From Planctomycetota bacterium (lineage in GTDB: Bacteria > Planctomycetota > Planctomycetia > Pirellulales > Lacipirellulaceae), in contig JAKOXH010000019.1 of NCBI GenBank assembly GCA_029781135.1, positions 62,001 to 126,000 of the forward strand: a stretch of DNA of 64,000 nucleotides. Direction: 5' to 3'. Positions within the stretch are counted from its first letter, which is position 1. Each line of letters opens with the position of its first letter. Positions 53,030-62,002 of this stretch are shown piece by piece. The notes below the pieces were generated by a model. That model was not told the DNA's origin, did no database searches, and worked only from the letters and a program-made list of their open reading frames with translations. The translations under genes and the position numbers were made by a program.

Positions 53030-53222
53030 AAGAGTCTCTGGGGGGTGGCTAAGTAATTTTCGATCGTATTCTTACGCCGCAGGGGTCGCACAACACCGCC
53101 CCAGCGTCGGCGCGCAGCGGCGCACGCTGGATCGTGCCTTCTTTAGCCTGAACTTCAATAGCCTACAATAGGCCTTCCTGGGAAAGAAAGCATCCCCCGT
53201 GATGGCCCCAGCCGGCGGATTA

Positions 53223-54527
53223 TTACCGGCGATGGCGGCGGGTGCCGAGAGCGAAGCCGGCCGCGGCAACCACTAAGGCGATCGTCGCCGGTTCCGGCAC
53301 AACGCCTGGACCCAAAAGCAACGACAACGTCGCGACGCTGGCGCCCAATCCCGAGCTCATCAGCGCGTTCCGCATCAGAAAGAAGTCGTGATAATCCCGC
53401 ACGCCATTGAGGTCGAGGTCGCTCCTCTTCCACCACTCGACGCTCTGCGTGCCGACCAGCGGAAGGTTCCAACCCTGGACGAACGCGGTGATATCGGCGC
53501 TCGTCACGGCGCCATCCAAATTCACATCGCCCATCACCGAGTAGTTCGTGTGAGAGTTCATGATGTTCAGAATTTCATTGCGGTAATACGTCAGATCGGC
53601 AAATGACGTATAGGTGCCGAAAGCCACGGCCAACTGCGGCTGGTTTTCGTACGTGTAAACCGTGTTCACAATACCGAGGAGTTCCCACTGGCTGCCGTTC
53701 TTGTGAAACACGGCTGAACCCGAATCGCGGTCGGCAGCTTGGGCTTCGTATGGCACGCCATTTTGATCGAACCGCGTAAACATGCTGACGACATCGCGGT
53801 TCAGGCCACTCAAATTGACGGTGCCGCGCAGGTCAAAATCACCCGTCGTGAAGAGAGGATCCTCGTCGGCGATCTGGTTCTTGCCCCATCGCTTGGTATA
53901 GTCGGTCCCAGCCCAATAGCCTTGAAACGTGCCCCCGCTGGGCACTTCCACCCAATTGGAGTCCCAACTTGTTTGGCTTGCCGCACGTGTCCGCCCCTGA
54001 CCGATGAAAGTGACGTCGGCAATCGGCTGACCCAAATTCGCATTGGTAAGCGGTTGCGAGGCAATCGTCAGCGAGGGCAACCCCGGATCGCCGTTCAAGC
54101 GAATCAGGCGCAAGTCGGTTTCGGCCGTCAAGCCGGAACCCGCTGGGTTCGGCACCGTGTAGTCTTGCCCGGGAATCGCGGAAAAGGTGCCGGTGGAAAA
54201 CGTCACCGGTCCGCCGCCAACATGCCACGCCGAAAGTGCCCAACCATTTCCCAAGTACGTGTAATTAGCCGTTGTCGCGCCCACTGTAACATTGTTCCAG
54301 CCGGGGTTATCGGCCGGCGGCTGGGTCGTATCCAACGTCGTGGTGGTAACGATCATGGCGTGGGCCGAAGCCGCTAACCAAGCGATGCAGCCGATTGTGC
54401 AAATCGCCAGAATCAGCGTCCGACCGACGCGAATCGCTGTCGGTGGAGAAATTCCTTGCGAATCATCAGCCGCTCGTTGGCCAAGCAGTTGTGTCTTCAA
54501 CGTCTTCCAAGCGCGTAGAAATAGCAT
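53223..54527 (-). CDS. Dockerin/PEP-CTERM serine-protease-like protein
   Basis: A 434-residue secreted protein. After a long N-region, the membrane segment TLILAICTIGCIAWLAASAH (about 38-57) is the signal peptide. The domain to about residue 325 has a trypsin-like layout: His102 (ALSAWHVGGG), Asp138 (AETDLRLIRL) and Ser269 in DRDSGSAVF, where the usual GDSGG is altered to RDSGS. Two dockerin-type repeats (GDVNLDGAVTSADITAFVQG near 344; SDLDLNGVRDYHDFFLMRNA near 378) and a PEP-CTERM tail (VPEPATIALVVAAAGFALGT, RRHRR) follow. The His/Asp/Ser spacing suits a protease, but activity is not certain. Confidence 0.83.
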   Translation of the reverse strand: MLFLRAWKTLKTQLLGQRAADDSQGISPPTAIRVGRTLILAICTIGCIAWLAASAHAMIVTTTTLDTTQPPADNPGWNNVTVGATTANYTYLGNGWALSAWHVGGGPVTFSTGTFSAIPGQDYTVPNPAGSGLTAETDLRLIRLNGDPGLPSLTIASQPLTNANLGQPIADVTFIGQGRTRAASQTSWDSNWVEVPSGGTFQGYWAGTDYTKRWGKNQIADEDPLFTTGDFDLRGTVNLSGLNRDVVSMFTRFDQNGVPYEAQAADRDSGSAVFHKNGSQWELLGIVNTVYTYENQPQLAVAFGTYTSFADLTYYRNEILNIMNSHTNYSVMGDVNLDGAVTSADITAFVQGWNLPLVGTQSVEWWKRSDLDLNGVRDYHDFFLMRNALMSSGLGASVATLSLLLGPGVVPEPATIALVVAAAGFALGTRRHRR

Positions 54528-54835
54528 GCCACGAAAAGAATCTAGTTGTTCTCTGTTCCAAAGCCCGAAGAGGCTGGCCCGCCAAATCGCCGCCGATTCC
54601 CTTGGGCCAGCCGGCCAGGATCAGGCGAATGCCAGCGTCCCGGCCCATTTATTTTATGCAAATCAGCGAAAATGGGCCAGATTTTTATCGCTTTTTGGCA
54701 ACCGTAACGCCAGAATGAAGGCAGCGGCTTGGCCGTACAGGTACTTTTCACGGAAAAACCGCTGTGGTCGCATCGGGCAGGAAGCCTTATAAGGGCGTTT
54801 TCCGCTTCCGGAAATGTCACGATAAGGGCTCTCTT
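54528..54835. other. Divergent intergenic region with a T-rich flanked hairpin
   Basis: GGCCCATTT (54642-54650) pairs with AAATGGGCC (54670-54678) across a 19-base loop. ATTTTTATCGCTTTTT follows on the plus strand. No plus-strand gene lies upstream, so a small RNA ending here is one possibility and a regulatory site another. Both neighbours' promoters must be here. Confidence 0.35.
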
Positions 54836-54994
54836 ATGGGTCAACTTAACCCCTTTCGCCGCTTCTTACTGGCCCTACTTTCGGTGATCGCGCTGGGGAC
54901 CGCTGCCAGCGTCGGCGCAGGCAACGCGGCGAACGCTCCTAGTGCTGCCGCCGCTCACGACGCTCAACCCATGTCGAGCGTGCCGAGCAGGTAA
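54836..54994 (+). CDS. Small secreted peptide, unknown function
   Basis: A 52-residue frame starting at 54836 (MGQLNPFRRFLLALLSVIAL). It has a signal-peptide-like first half and a mature part of only about 25 residues rich in Ala and Ser (NAANAPSAAAAHDAQ). AAGGG lies about eight bases upstream. It could be a short exported peptide or an inactive remnant. The frame extends upstream to 54764 without support. Confidence 0.5.
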   Translation: MGQLNPFRRFLLALLSVIALGTAASVGAGNAANAPSAAAAHDAQPMSSVPSR

Positions 54995-55031
54995 TTAGCA
55001 GCGCATCGAAAAATGAGGCGGCTCGCGGCGG

Positions 55032-55085
55032 GTGGCATGCCATCGGCTTGGCGTGGGCATGCGAAACACCACTACGACATGCCAC
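55032..55085. repeat. GTGGCATG palindrome with inner hairpin
   Basis: GTGGCATG (55032-55039) pairs with CATGCCAC (55078-55085). The inner part GCATGCCATCGGCTTGGCGTG relates to the CATGCCCACG arm at 28089. Confidence 0.65.
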
Positions 55086-55142
55086 GTCGGCTGCACCGTA
55101 GCCGTGGCACCCTGAAACAGCTCAATCATCGCGACGCGCAGT

Positions 55143-56333
55143 TCAAGTCGTGGCCAGAATCGTCTCGAATTGCTTCCCGATTTTCCCGATGTCGAAATGC
55201 GTTTCGGCGTACCGGCGGGCAGCCTGGCCAGCTTGCTCGCGAAGTTGCGTCGAGTCGATGAGTCGTTTCGCCGCGGCGCAAAAACCTTGCAGGTCCGAAG
55301 GCTCGACGACCAGCCCGGCCTGCGATTCGACGACGATCTTCGCGGCCAAATTCTCCTTGGGCACCGCCAGCAGCACCGGGCGGCCTGCACAAAAATAGCT
55401 CAGCACTTTGGAAGGCACGCTGAACACGCCGGCATCGGCCTCGAGAATCGCCACGAGCACATCGGCGCTGCCCAGCACATCGGGAAGCAGGTGAAAAGGT
55501 TGAAATCCGAGACAGCGCAATGCAGTGACTTTCTGCTCGGCGGCCTGTGCGGCGAGCCACTCGACGCCTTTGCCTTCGGAAATAACGATCAACTCGCCAC
55601 GTGCCGGTTGGGCCAGCATACGCGCCAGTTCCAGCAGCAACGCAGGATTGTGCTTCATCGCCAGCGTGCCGGCGTAGATGAATCGCAGGCTGCTGTTGAG
55701 CGACAGCGATCGCGACCACTCGTTTTCTCGCGGCCGCTGCGGCATTTCCTCCAGCGGCGCCCAATTGTGGATGACGTGAATCCGCGCGGATTCAATTCCC
55801 CAGCTTGAAAAGACCTTGCGAAAGTCGTCGGTAATGACCACGAGCGCCGTGCTGTGGCGCGCCGACCATTTGTCGAGCGAAATGAAGTATTGACCGACCG
55901 CATGGCCAACGACGGGCAGCTTTTTGCTCAGCAGTCGATAGGCGGCCAATCCGTAAATGTCTTGAATCCACGAGACGAGCCGCACGTTCTTCTTTTGGCA
56001 CCAACGCGCCAGACGATATTGAGGAATTGACGGCGTGTTGGCCGAAAGAACTACCTCGGGTTGAAACTGTTCGCACACGGCGCACAGCTTGCCCGCGTAT
56101 TCCGATTCGAGTTTGAAGCGGCGAAAGAAGTTCGTTTTGGGAATCGTCTCGGAAAGGCCGATGCCAGCCACATCAAACGTCGAGGAATCACCTGCGGCAC
56201 GAGCCAACGCGCCGCGCGGCGTAAGCGTCGCCTCGCAGTACAAGTGCAGAACCTGATGGCCGCGGGCGGCCAACTCGCGGCTGAGTTGCACCTGGAACGG
56301 ATGACCGGCGTAATCGTGGACGATGATTCGCAT
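55143..56333 (-). CDS. Glycosyltransferase family 4 (WbuB-like)
   Basis: A 396-residue GT-B enzyme. MRIIVHDYAGHPFQVQLSRE is the glycine-poor family start. The middle WIQDIYGLAAYRLLSKKLPV resembles WbuB-type N-acetylfucosaminyl or related transferases. The donor domain has RFIYAGTLAMKHNPALLLEL and the FSVPSKVLSYFCAGRPVLLA region in place of the usual E-x7-E pair. It starts 13 bases after the stop of the upstream glycosyltransferase gene and so belongs to the same operon. It probably acts on a lipid-linked oligosaccharide at the inner face of the membrane. Confidence 0.88.
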   Translation of the reverse strand: MRIIVHDYAGHPFQVQLSRELAARGHQVLHLYCEATLTPRGALARAAGDSSTFDVAGIGLSETIPKTNFFRRFKLESEYAGKLCAVCEQFQPEVVLSANTPSIPQYRLARWCQKKNVRLVSWIQDIYGLAAYRLLSKKLPVVGHAVGQYFISLDKWSARHSTALVVITDDFRKVFSSWGIESARIHVIHNWAPLEEMPQRPRENEWSRSLSLNSSLRFIYAGTLAMKHNPALLLELARMLAQPARGELIVISEGKGVEWLAAQAAEQKVTALRCLGFQPFHLLPDVLGSADVLVAILEADAGVFSVPSKVLSYFCAGRPVLLAVPKENLAAKIVVESQAGLVVEPSDLQGFCAAAKRLIDSTQLREQAGQAARRYAETHFDIGKIGKQFETILATT

Positions 56334-56346
56334 GCGGCAACAGCCT

Positions 56347-57495
56347 CTACGTCCCTAACAAGGTATCGAGATATTGACTGGCGATGGTCGCCGGTGCGAA
56401 CCGCTGGCGAATTTCCTGGCAAAATTGCGGCGCGGGCCGCGCGGAATCACCCGCCTGCAAGATATCGATCATGCGATCGGCGGTTTCATTCGCGTCGAGC
56501 GGATTCTCGATGTAATGGGCGCGATCGAGCGTAACTTCGCGTAACACCGGCAATCCAGAAACGAGCGTGGGAACGCCGAGCGCCAGGGCCTCGACCGCCG
56601 GCATGCCGAAGCCCTCAAATAACGACGGCAACACGAACAACGAGGCGCCGCGATAGAGCGCACCCAGCTCCGCATCGGCGATGAAGCCAGTGAGAATCAC
56701 GTCCTTCGATAAGCCGAGGTCCTCCACCAATTCAGCGGCCGAAGGCAATCGCGATTCAAGGGCATGCGAACGGCTTCGCCAGGTGCGATCGGCACTGCGC
56801 AATTGGCCGGAAAGGACCAGGCAATAATCGGGGAATTTCTCGCGGACGATCGCAAACGCGCGAATGAGCGTGGAGAGGTTTTTTGCGGGGCGATCGACCG
56901 CCGTACAGAGAATGTAGGGCCGGCCCTCTGTAAATCTCTGTTCGGCCGGCTGGTTGAATCGCTCCAAGGAAACCGGATTCCAAATCGTGCGCACGCGCGA
57001 CTCCCATCGCTCGCCGTAATGCTTCAAGATGTCGTCCTTGACCCATTGCGAAATGGCGACGACTGCGTCGCAGCGGCGGAGCGTGATTTCGTGGCAAGTC
57101 CGCATCCACGCGCGCTTCGCCAGCGGCCAGTGTTCGGGCAGGTTGCGGTACTGCAGGTCGTGAATCACGGTCACCGCCCGCCGCGAACGCACGATCGGCG
57201 GCGTAAACGTGTTGGGGAAGAGCAGGGCCTCGAAATTGCGCCCTTCGCGCCAGGCCACGCGCGCTTCCACCGGCCACCGGCCGAAGCGGTCTGGCAGCGA
57301 ACGGAATGTGAATTGTTCGTCGGACCAAGGAATCCCTTCCGTGCCGACAAACACCGTGACGTCGAACTTCTCCGCCGAAGTTAACGTGCGGCGCAGCTCG
57401 GCCAACCCGCGCAGCAGGTTCTCCTCGAATGAATACGCACCGCCAGCAAACTGATGTTGCTTGTAAACAGCGCAAATACCGATGGACTTCGTCAC
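56347..57495 (-). CDS. Glycosyltransferase family 4 protein
   Basis: A 382-residue GT-B enzyme, first of a two-gene unit. The acceptor domain starts IGICAVYKQHQFAGGAYSFE. The donor domain has RPYILCTAVDRPAKNLSTLI, and FVLPSLFEGFGMPAVEALAL carries the E-x7-E motif (Glu in FEGFGMPAVEA). VTVIHDLQYRNLPEHWPLAK is the typical mid-protein segment of mannosyltransferase-like enzymes. The sugar and acceptor are unknown. With the WbuB-like gene 13 bases downstream and the divergent acyltransferase at 57728, it suggests a second surface-glycan group in the window. Confidence 0.9.
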   Translation of the reverse strand: MTKSIGICAVYKQHQFAGGAYSFEENLLRGLAELRRTLTSAEKFDVTVFVGTEGIPWSDEQFTFRSLPDRFGRWPVEARVAWREGRNFEALLFPNTFTPPIVRSRRAVTVIHDLQYRNLPEHWPLAKRAWMRTCHEITLRRCDAVVAISQWVKDDILKHYGERWESRVRTIWNPVSLERFNQPAEQRFTEGRPYILCTAVDRPAKNLSTLIRAFAIVREKFPDYCLVLSGQLRSADRTWRSRSHALESRLPSAAELVEDLGLSKDVILTGFIADAELGALYRGASLFVLPSLFEGFGMPAVEALALGVPTLVSGLPVLREVTLDRAHYIENPLDANETADRMIDILQAGDSARPAPQFCQEIRQRFAPATIASQYLDTLLGT

Positions 57496-57727
57496 GTTCG
57501 AGCGAGGGGTAAGGGCTTAAGCATTCGGCGGATCGTCACCCGCAAAATCGTTCCAATTGCTGTATCCAGCATGTCCGCGCCCGCAGCGCGTGATGAAAGG
57601 TCCTTTGATCTATTCGCAACCCCCAGGCCGGCGCAATGGCCTGCCGCGGATTTCCATTATTTCGACATCACCGATATACTAAGTTACTACGGTGCGACGC
57701 GATTCTTGATATAGCGACTGTCTGCTG

Positions 57728-58867
57728 ATGAATATTCTTTCCGACGGCCTCAAGCCTCCCGCGTCGTCACTATCGTACCTGCCGCAACTCGATACGGTAC
57801 GGGCGCTGGCCGTACTGTTGGTGCTGTGGACCCATTGGTTGCCAACCTGGCACACCCCCGGTTCGCGTGGCGTGTGGATCTTCTTCGTGCTCAGCGGGTT
57901 CTTGATCACGCGCATTCTGCTGAAATCGCGCCGCGAGACGAAGACCGAGAATCGGCACGCGCTCTACACGTTTTATGTGCGGCGGTTTCTGCGGATTTTT
58001 CCACTTTATTACTTTGTACTGTTTTTGGCGCTCTTCGGTAGTGCCTTGTTTCGTGCCGATTGGCCCTGGTACGTAACGTATCTGCAGAATTTCAAGATCA
58101 TCATGGCCGGAAAAGCCCCGGTCTTTGGCACGCATTTGTGGAGCCTTGCCGTTGAAGAACAATTCTATGTGTTTTGGCCGTTGATTGCCCTCTTCGCCCC
58201 TCGTGTCGTGCTCCTGCCCATTATTTCCACCGCCATCGCGGCGGCGGTGGGGATTCGGTTTGTTCTATACCATTTGGGTTGGTCGGAGTTTCAGATTTTC
58301 ATTTTTACTCCCAGCAATCTGGATACGCTCGGGTTAGGGGCGATGCTGGCCTACTTTGCCACCTACCGAAAACAACAAGTCGTTACATTGCGCCGCGGCG
58401 CTTTGATGGCCGCCTTTGTGGCCTTGGGAGTTGAGACATTGGTGCGAGCCGCGTGGGGGCGCGCAAGTTCCACCTGGCTCCTGCCGTTGCCGATGGGACT
58501 ATTTTCGGTATGGATGGTCTCCGCCGCCGCGGATGGCGTGCGGGGACTCGCGGGTCGAGTCATGTCCCTGCCGCCGCTGATTTATCTCGGCAGAATCAGC
58601 TACGGAATCTACGTGTACCATTTCTTTGTCCCGGACGTATTAGAACCGTTCTTAACGCGTTTTCACCTTCTCGGCGATGGGTTGGCGCTCGTTGCCATCC
58701 GCTTCGCCATCTACTTTGCCGCGACGATCATCGTGGCGTCGCTGTCGTGGTTCCTGATGGAAAAACCGATCAACTCGCTGAAGGACAAGTTCGCCGACAC
58801 ATCAGCCCCGCTGAAAGCAAAACGCAGCATCGGCGCTGCGGAAGTCGGAATTGAGGCCGAAGGCTGA
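57728..58867 (+). CDS. Membrane acyltransferase (OafA/YrhL, AT3 family)
   Basis: A 379-residue protein with about ten membrane helices. YLPQLDTVRALAVLLVLWTH (about 17-36) holds the catalytic Arg and His of the AT3 family (R-x10-H), followed by GVWIFFVLSGFLITRILLKS and LWSLAVEEQFYVFWP. These enzymes move acetyl or other acyl groups to sugars on the outer side of the membrane, as in O-antigen acetylation. It is divergent from the two glycosyltransferases, with 232 bases between starts. The final 20 residues are disordered. No extra periplasmic domain is fused. Confidence 0.92.
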   Translation: MNILSDGLKPPASSLSYLPQLDTVRALAVLLVLWTHWLPTWHTPGSRGVWIFFVLSGFLITRILLKSRRETKTENRHALYTFYVRRFLRIFPLYYFVLFLALFGSALFRADWPWYVTYLQNFKIIMAGKAPVFGTHLWSLAVEEQFYVFWPLIALFAPRVVLLPIISTAIAAAVGIRFVLYHLGWSEFQIFIFTPSNLDTLGLGAMLAYFATYRKQQVVTLRRGALMAAFVALGVETLVRAAWGRASSTWLLPLPMGLFSVWMVSAAADGVRGLAGRVMSLPPLIYLGRISYGIYVYHFFVPDVLEPFLTRFHLLGDGLALVAIRFAIYFAATIIVASLSWFLMEKPINSLKDKFADTSAPLKAKRSIGAAEVGIEAEG

Positions 58868-58926
58868 AATGAGCTTCGCACACCTGAGATCGTTGGGCGC
58901 GACCATGGGGCGGCCCTGGCCAGCCA

Positions 58927-60201
58927 TCACTTGCTTGTCTTTAACGTCTGATCTTCTTTGACCAAGTAGCGGATCGCTGCCGGAAAACGGGCGGCCCAAG
59001 CCGGTTCGTTGTGGGCCGGGTGATCGACATCGACGGTAAATCGGTGCGCAATGTGGTGCTTGCTGAGTGCCGCAGCGAGCCGGCGCGCGGCGGCAACAAT
59101 TCGTGCATTCGGATCGTCGACGGCGTTGACCGTTTCGGGCGCACGCATGGCTTTGGCCCCGGCGGGATCGGCCGTTCGGGCGTTGGAATTCGCGAGATAA
59201 CCGCCCTCGCGGGTGCCCATATCGAGCCAGACGCGCGTGTCGCGGAGGCCGGCCGGATCGCGCTCGATCTCGCCGGTGAGCGCTTCATCGGCCCACAGAA
59301 GAGCGGGCGACATGGCGATGACGCCGCCGAATGTGCTGGGATGGCGACGGGCAATTTCCAAGGAAATGAGGCCGCCGAGCGATGAGCCGCCGAGGAACGT
59401 GTGAGCTGGGCCCGTGTTCGTGCGGTAGGTGCGCTCGATGAACGGCTTCACTTCTTCGAGCAAGAACGCGGTGTACGCGGCGGCCTGGCCACCGCCGCGT
59501 TTGGCTTCGGCCGTGAAGGTGAGTTCGCTAATACGGTTCGCGAGGCCGTTATCGATGCCAACGACAATAAGCGGCGGAACCTCTCTTGCCGCGATAAGCT
59601 TGGTCAGCGACTCGTCGATTTCCCATTCGTTGCCGAACGCGCTCGTGGCCCGGTCAAAGCAGTTCTGACCGTCGTGCATGTAGAGCACGTCGTAACGGGC
59701 ATTTGACGTTGCGTCGTAGCCGGGCGGCAGCCAGACGCGGATTGTGCGGGACTGCTTAAGGTTGCGCGAGTCGATACTGTGCAGTTTGAGCGTGCCGACG
59801 ATGGTGTTTGGCGGTCGCGGCACGGGCTTGCCGTTGGCCCAGCGGGCGACGGTGACTTCGATTTTCTGCGTGGTGACGTCGATCGCAGCCATGCGATTCG
59901 GCCGGTCATTGCCATCGGCGTTCTGTTCGACGGTAGTCCAAGTGCCGCGGGTGATTTTGAACTCAATCGATTGACCAGCCTCGAATTCGACTTCGCCAGT
60001 GTAAGTGCCGTTCGGCTGGCGCGTGAGCGGCAGGCCATCCGGCCGCCAGTTGCCGAGGGAGGGAACGGAACCGGCAACGAAAACCTTCGCGTCGGCCGGC
60101 GTATCGCCAGGAACGTGGACGACAAACTCGATGCGTTGATTTGCAGCCGACGTGGCGCAAATGGCAAGTAGCAGCGAGATGCTGAAGCACGTCGAATCCA
60201 T
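58927..60201 (-). CDS. Secreted esterase with N-terminal starch-binding-like domain
   Basis: A 424-residue protein with a signal peptide (MDSTCFSISLLLAICATSAA). Residues about 22-105 form a CBM20-like beta sandwich (EFVVHVPGDTPADAKVFVAG, SVPSLGNWRPDGLPLT). The rest is an esterase-D / enterobactin-esterase-type alpha/beta hydrolase with YDVLYMHDGQNCFDRATSAF, GGSSLGGLISLEIARRHPST (nucleophile in GGSSLGG) and a His near the end (DVDHPAHNEPAW). ATG 60201 gives this start. GTG 60225 would overlap the upstream HicB-like stop and adds eight residues. It probably acts on an acylated sugar or siderophore-like ester. Confidence 0.87.
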   Translation of the reverse strand: MDSTCFSISLLLAICATSAANQRIEFVVHVPGDTPADAKVFVAGSVPSLGNWRPDGLPLTRQPNGTYTGEVEFEAGQSIEFKITRGTWTTVEQNADGNDRPNRMAAIDVTTQKIEVTVARWANGKPVPRPPNTIVGTLKLHSIDSRNLKQSRTIRVWLPPGYDATSNARYDVLYMHDGQNCFDRATSAFGNEWEIDESLTKLIAAREVPPLIVVGIDNGLANRISELTFTAEAKRGGGQAAAYTAFLLEEVKPFIERTYRTNTGPAHTFLGGSSLGGLISLEIARRHPSTFGGVIAMSPALLWADEALTGEIERDPAGLRDTRVWLDMGTREGGYLANSNARTADPAGAKAMRAPETVNAVDDPNARIVAAARRLAAALSKHHIAHRFTVDVDHPAHNEPAWAARFPAAIRYLVKEDQTLKTSK

Positions 60202-60221
60202 CTTGGTTGCCGGCCAGTGAC

Positions 60222-60425
60222 TCACGGTTGCGCCGCAAACACATTGCCCATTTCTGGAATGGCCTCCCCGTGCTCCAAGCGGTCGGCCATGACGCGTAAA
60301 GAAAGGGCCTTGGCACGCTCAACCGCTTCTTCGCGCGCTTGGCCGTAGGCCAGGACGCCCGGTAATTCGGCGACCTCGGCAATCCAGCGGCCGTCGTCTT
60401 CATGTTCCACTTCGACGCGCAGCAT
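60222..60425 (-). CDS. HicB-like (UPF0150) protein without a HicA partner
   Basis: A 67-residue protein starting at 60425 with GAGG eight bases upstream. MLRVEVEHEDDGRWIAEVAE then LPGVLAYGQAREEAVERAKA is the HicB/UPF0150 fold, and the usual HicA toxin gene is not next to it. The frame runs upstream to 60683, but that part is a palindromic repeat and not protein. It may be an orphan antitoxin or an unrelated small regulator. Its stop overlaps a possible GTG start of the esterase gene. Confidence 0.72.
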   Translation of the reverse strand: MLRVEVEHEDDGRWIAEVAELPGVLAYGQAREEAVERAKALSLRVMADRLEHGEAIPEMGNVFAAQP

Positions 60426-60497
60426 GGGAGGAACCTCAACCTTCGAAACCGTCACTGCCTTAAGTTTAGCATGGTTCACCATTTTCATGCCACGCAT

Positions 60498-60572
60498 GGG
60501 GTCGAGGTGCCGACAATCCCAGGGTGCCTGCGTTGGCCCGGTGTTGCTGGAGGCTCGGCAAGCCTCGACCCC
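60498..60572. repeat. GGGGTCGAGG two-arm palindrome
   Basis: GGGGTCGAGG (60498-60507) pairs with CCTCGACCCC (60563-60572). The right arm also folds as GAGGCT-CGGCA-AGCCTC. It lies between the oxidoreductase stop (60631) and the HicB-like start. Confidence 0.8.
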
Positions 60573-60630
60573 AGCCACCCGTCGCGCGTGCAACCTCCCC
60601 GCACCCTGCCCCCTGCATCCCGCATCCTCT

Positions 60631-61782
60631 TTAATATTCCACATCCACCCACCGCCGTTCGCGCGAGCTCTTGAGAATGGCATCGCAGATGGCGATTTCG
60701 TTGTGGCCGTCGACGAACGTGGCGAAGTCGCCGCCGGGGCGGGTGCCGGCGATGAAGCCGTACACGTTGCGGAACAGGTTTTTGGGGCCGTCGGGGTAGG
60801 CCTCGTTGTGGCCGCCGGGGTAGTGGGCGTACTCGCGGGCGGCTGGGTGGAGCAGACTCGGGTCTTTCATGAGCACCTGGTTCGCTCCTTCGCGGCGGCC
60901 GATCCACAGTTCGTTCGGCCGTTCCTGGCTCCACACCAGGGCGCACTTCGCACCGTCGATTTCATAGTACAGCCGGTTCTTGCGGCCGGCCGCACATTGG
61001 TTCACGGTGAATACGCCGTGAGCACCCGAGTCGAATTCGAGCAGGATCGAGCCGTAGTCCTCGGTGTTGACCGGCACGTCTTCGAAATCTTCAGGCTGCA
61101 AAACCTTGCCGGCGTAGGTCTCGACTTCGGCCTTCGGCCGCTTGCGGGTCTTGTGGATCGTGACGAGGTCGGCCATCACGCGGACGATCTTGAGACCGGT
61201 GACGAATTGGATGAGATCGCACCAGTGGCTGCCGATATCGGCGACGGCCCGTGAATCACCGCTCAGTTCGGGCATGAGCCGCCAGTTCCAATCGGTTTCC
61301 AACAGCAGCCAATCCTGCAGGTAGGAACCGTGAACGGCCAGCACGCGGCCGACATCGCCCGCGGCAACGCACATCTGGTGCGCCTGCTGTACGAGCGGCA
61401 TGTAGCGGTAGTTGAAGTTGATGGCATGGACGACGCCCGATTCCTTCGCCAACCGCACGAGCTCGCGCGACTCGCCCGAGTTCATCGCCAGCGGCTTCTC
61501 CGAGACGATGTGCTTCTTGGCGGCAAGAATGTCTTTGTTGATGGGAAAGTGCAGGTGATTCGGCGTGCAGTTGTGGACGACCTGGATTTCAGGGTCGGCC
61601 AGCAGTTGGCGGTAGTCGCCGTAGGCCTTGGGGATCGACATGGCCTTCGCCTTGGCGTCGGCCAATGCCTGGCCGTTTTCCGCCACGGCCACGACTTCGA
61701 CATTGCCGAGCCGCCGCAACGCCTCCACATGTGCCGGGCCAATGAAACCAGTGCCGATGATGCCTGCTTTGATGGTAGTCAT
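60631..61782 (-). CDS. Gfo/Idh/MocA family oxidoreductase
   Basis: A 383-residue NAD(P)-dependent sugar dehydrogenase-like protein. The Rossmann part has GIIGTGFIGPAHVEALRRLG and the signature HIVSEKPLAMN (about 91-101) with catalytic Lys in EKP. The substrate domain holds the ADIGSHWCDLIQFV and VQQAHQM regions. It has no signal peptide and is probably cytoplasmic. Planctomycetes have many paralogues, and the substrate (a sugar or inositol) is unknown. Heptamer repeats start nine bases upstream of the start codon. Confidence 0.9.
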   Translation of the reverse strand: MTTIKAGIIGTGFIGPAHVEALRRLGNVEVVAVAENGQALADAKAKAMSIPKAYGDYRQLLADPEIQVVHNCTPNHLHFPINKDILAAKKHIVSEKPLAMNSGESRELVRLAKESGVVHAINFNYRYMPLVQQAHQMCVAAGDVGRVLAVHGSYLQDWLLLETDWNWRLMPELSGDSRAVADIGSHWCDLIQFVTGLKIVRVMADLVTIHKTRKRPKAEVETYAGKVLQPEDFEDVPVNTEDYGSILLEFDSGAHGVFTVNQCAAGRKNRLYYEIDGAKCALVWSQERPNELWIGRREGANQVLMKDPSLLHPAAREYAHYPGGHNEAYPDGPKNLFRNVYGFIAGTRPGGDFATFVDGHNEIAICDAILKSSRERRWVDVEY

Positions 61783-61790
61783 GGGGAATA

Positions 61791-61818
61791 GCCGTTAGTC
61801 GTTAGGAATTAGTCGTTA
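61791..61818. repeat. Heptamer tandem, forward orientation
   Basis: Units GCCGTTA, GTCGTTA, GGAATTA and GTCGTTA follow without gaps. Confidence 0.7.
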
Positions 61819-61909
61819 GGAGGAAAGCCGTTCAATAAGACTCGACCGTCCTCGGCGCCGTCAACGAGCGAGCTGGCAAGGCAATTGCATGCCGATCATG
61901 CTCGACCAC

Positions 61910-61937
61910 GAACGCCTAAAGCCTAACGCCTAACGCC
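61910..61937. repeat. Heptamer tandem, reverse orientation
   Basis: The reverse complement reads GGCGTTA, GGCGTTA, GGCTTTA and GGCGTTC. It faces the block at 61791-61818 across 91 bases. The remaining intergenic bases hold no gene. Confidence 0.7.
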
Positions 61938-62002
61938 TTCGAACTCAATCAATCCACTCATTTGGTGGGGCCGCAAGAACATTTCAAAACGCGCTAAGAG
62001 AG

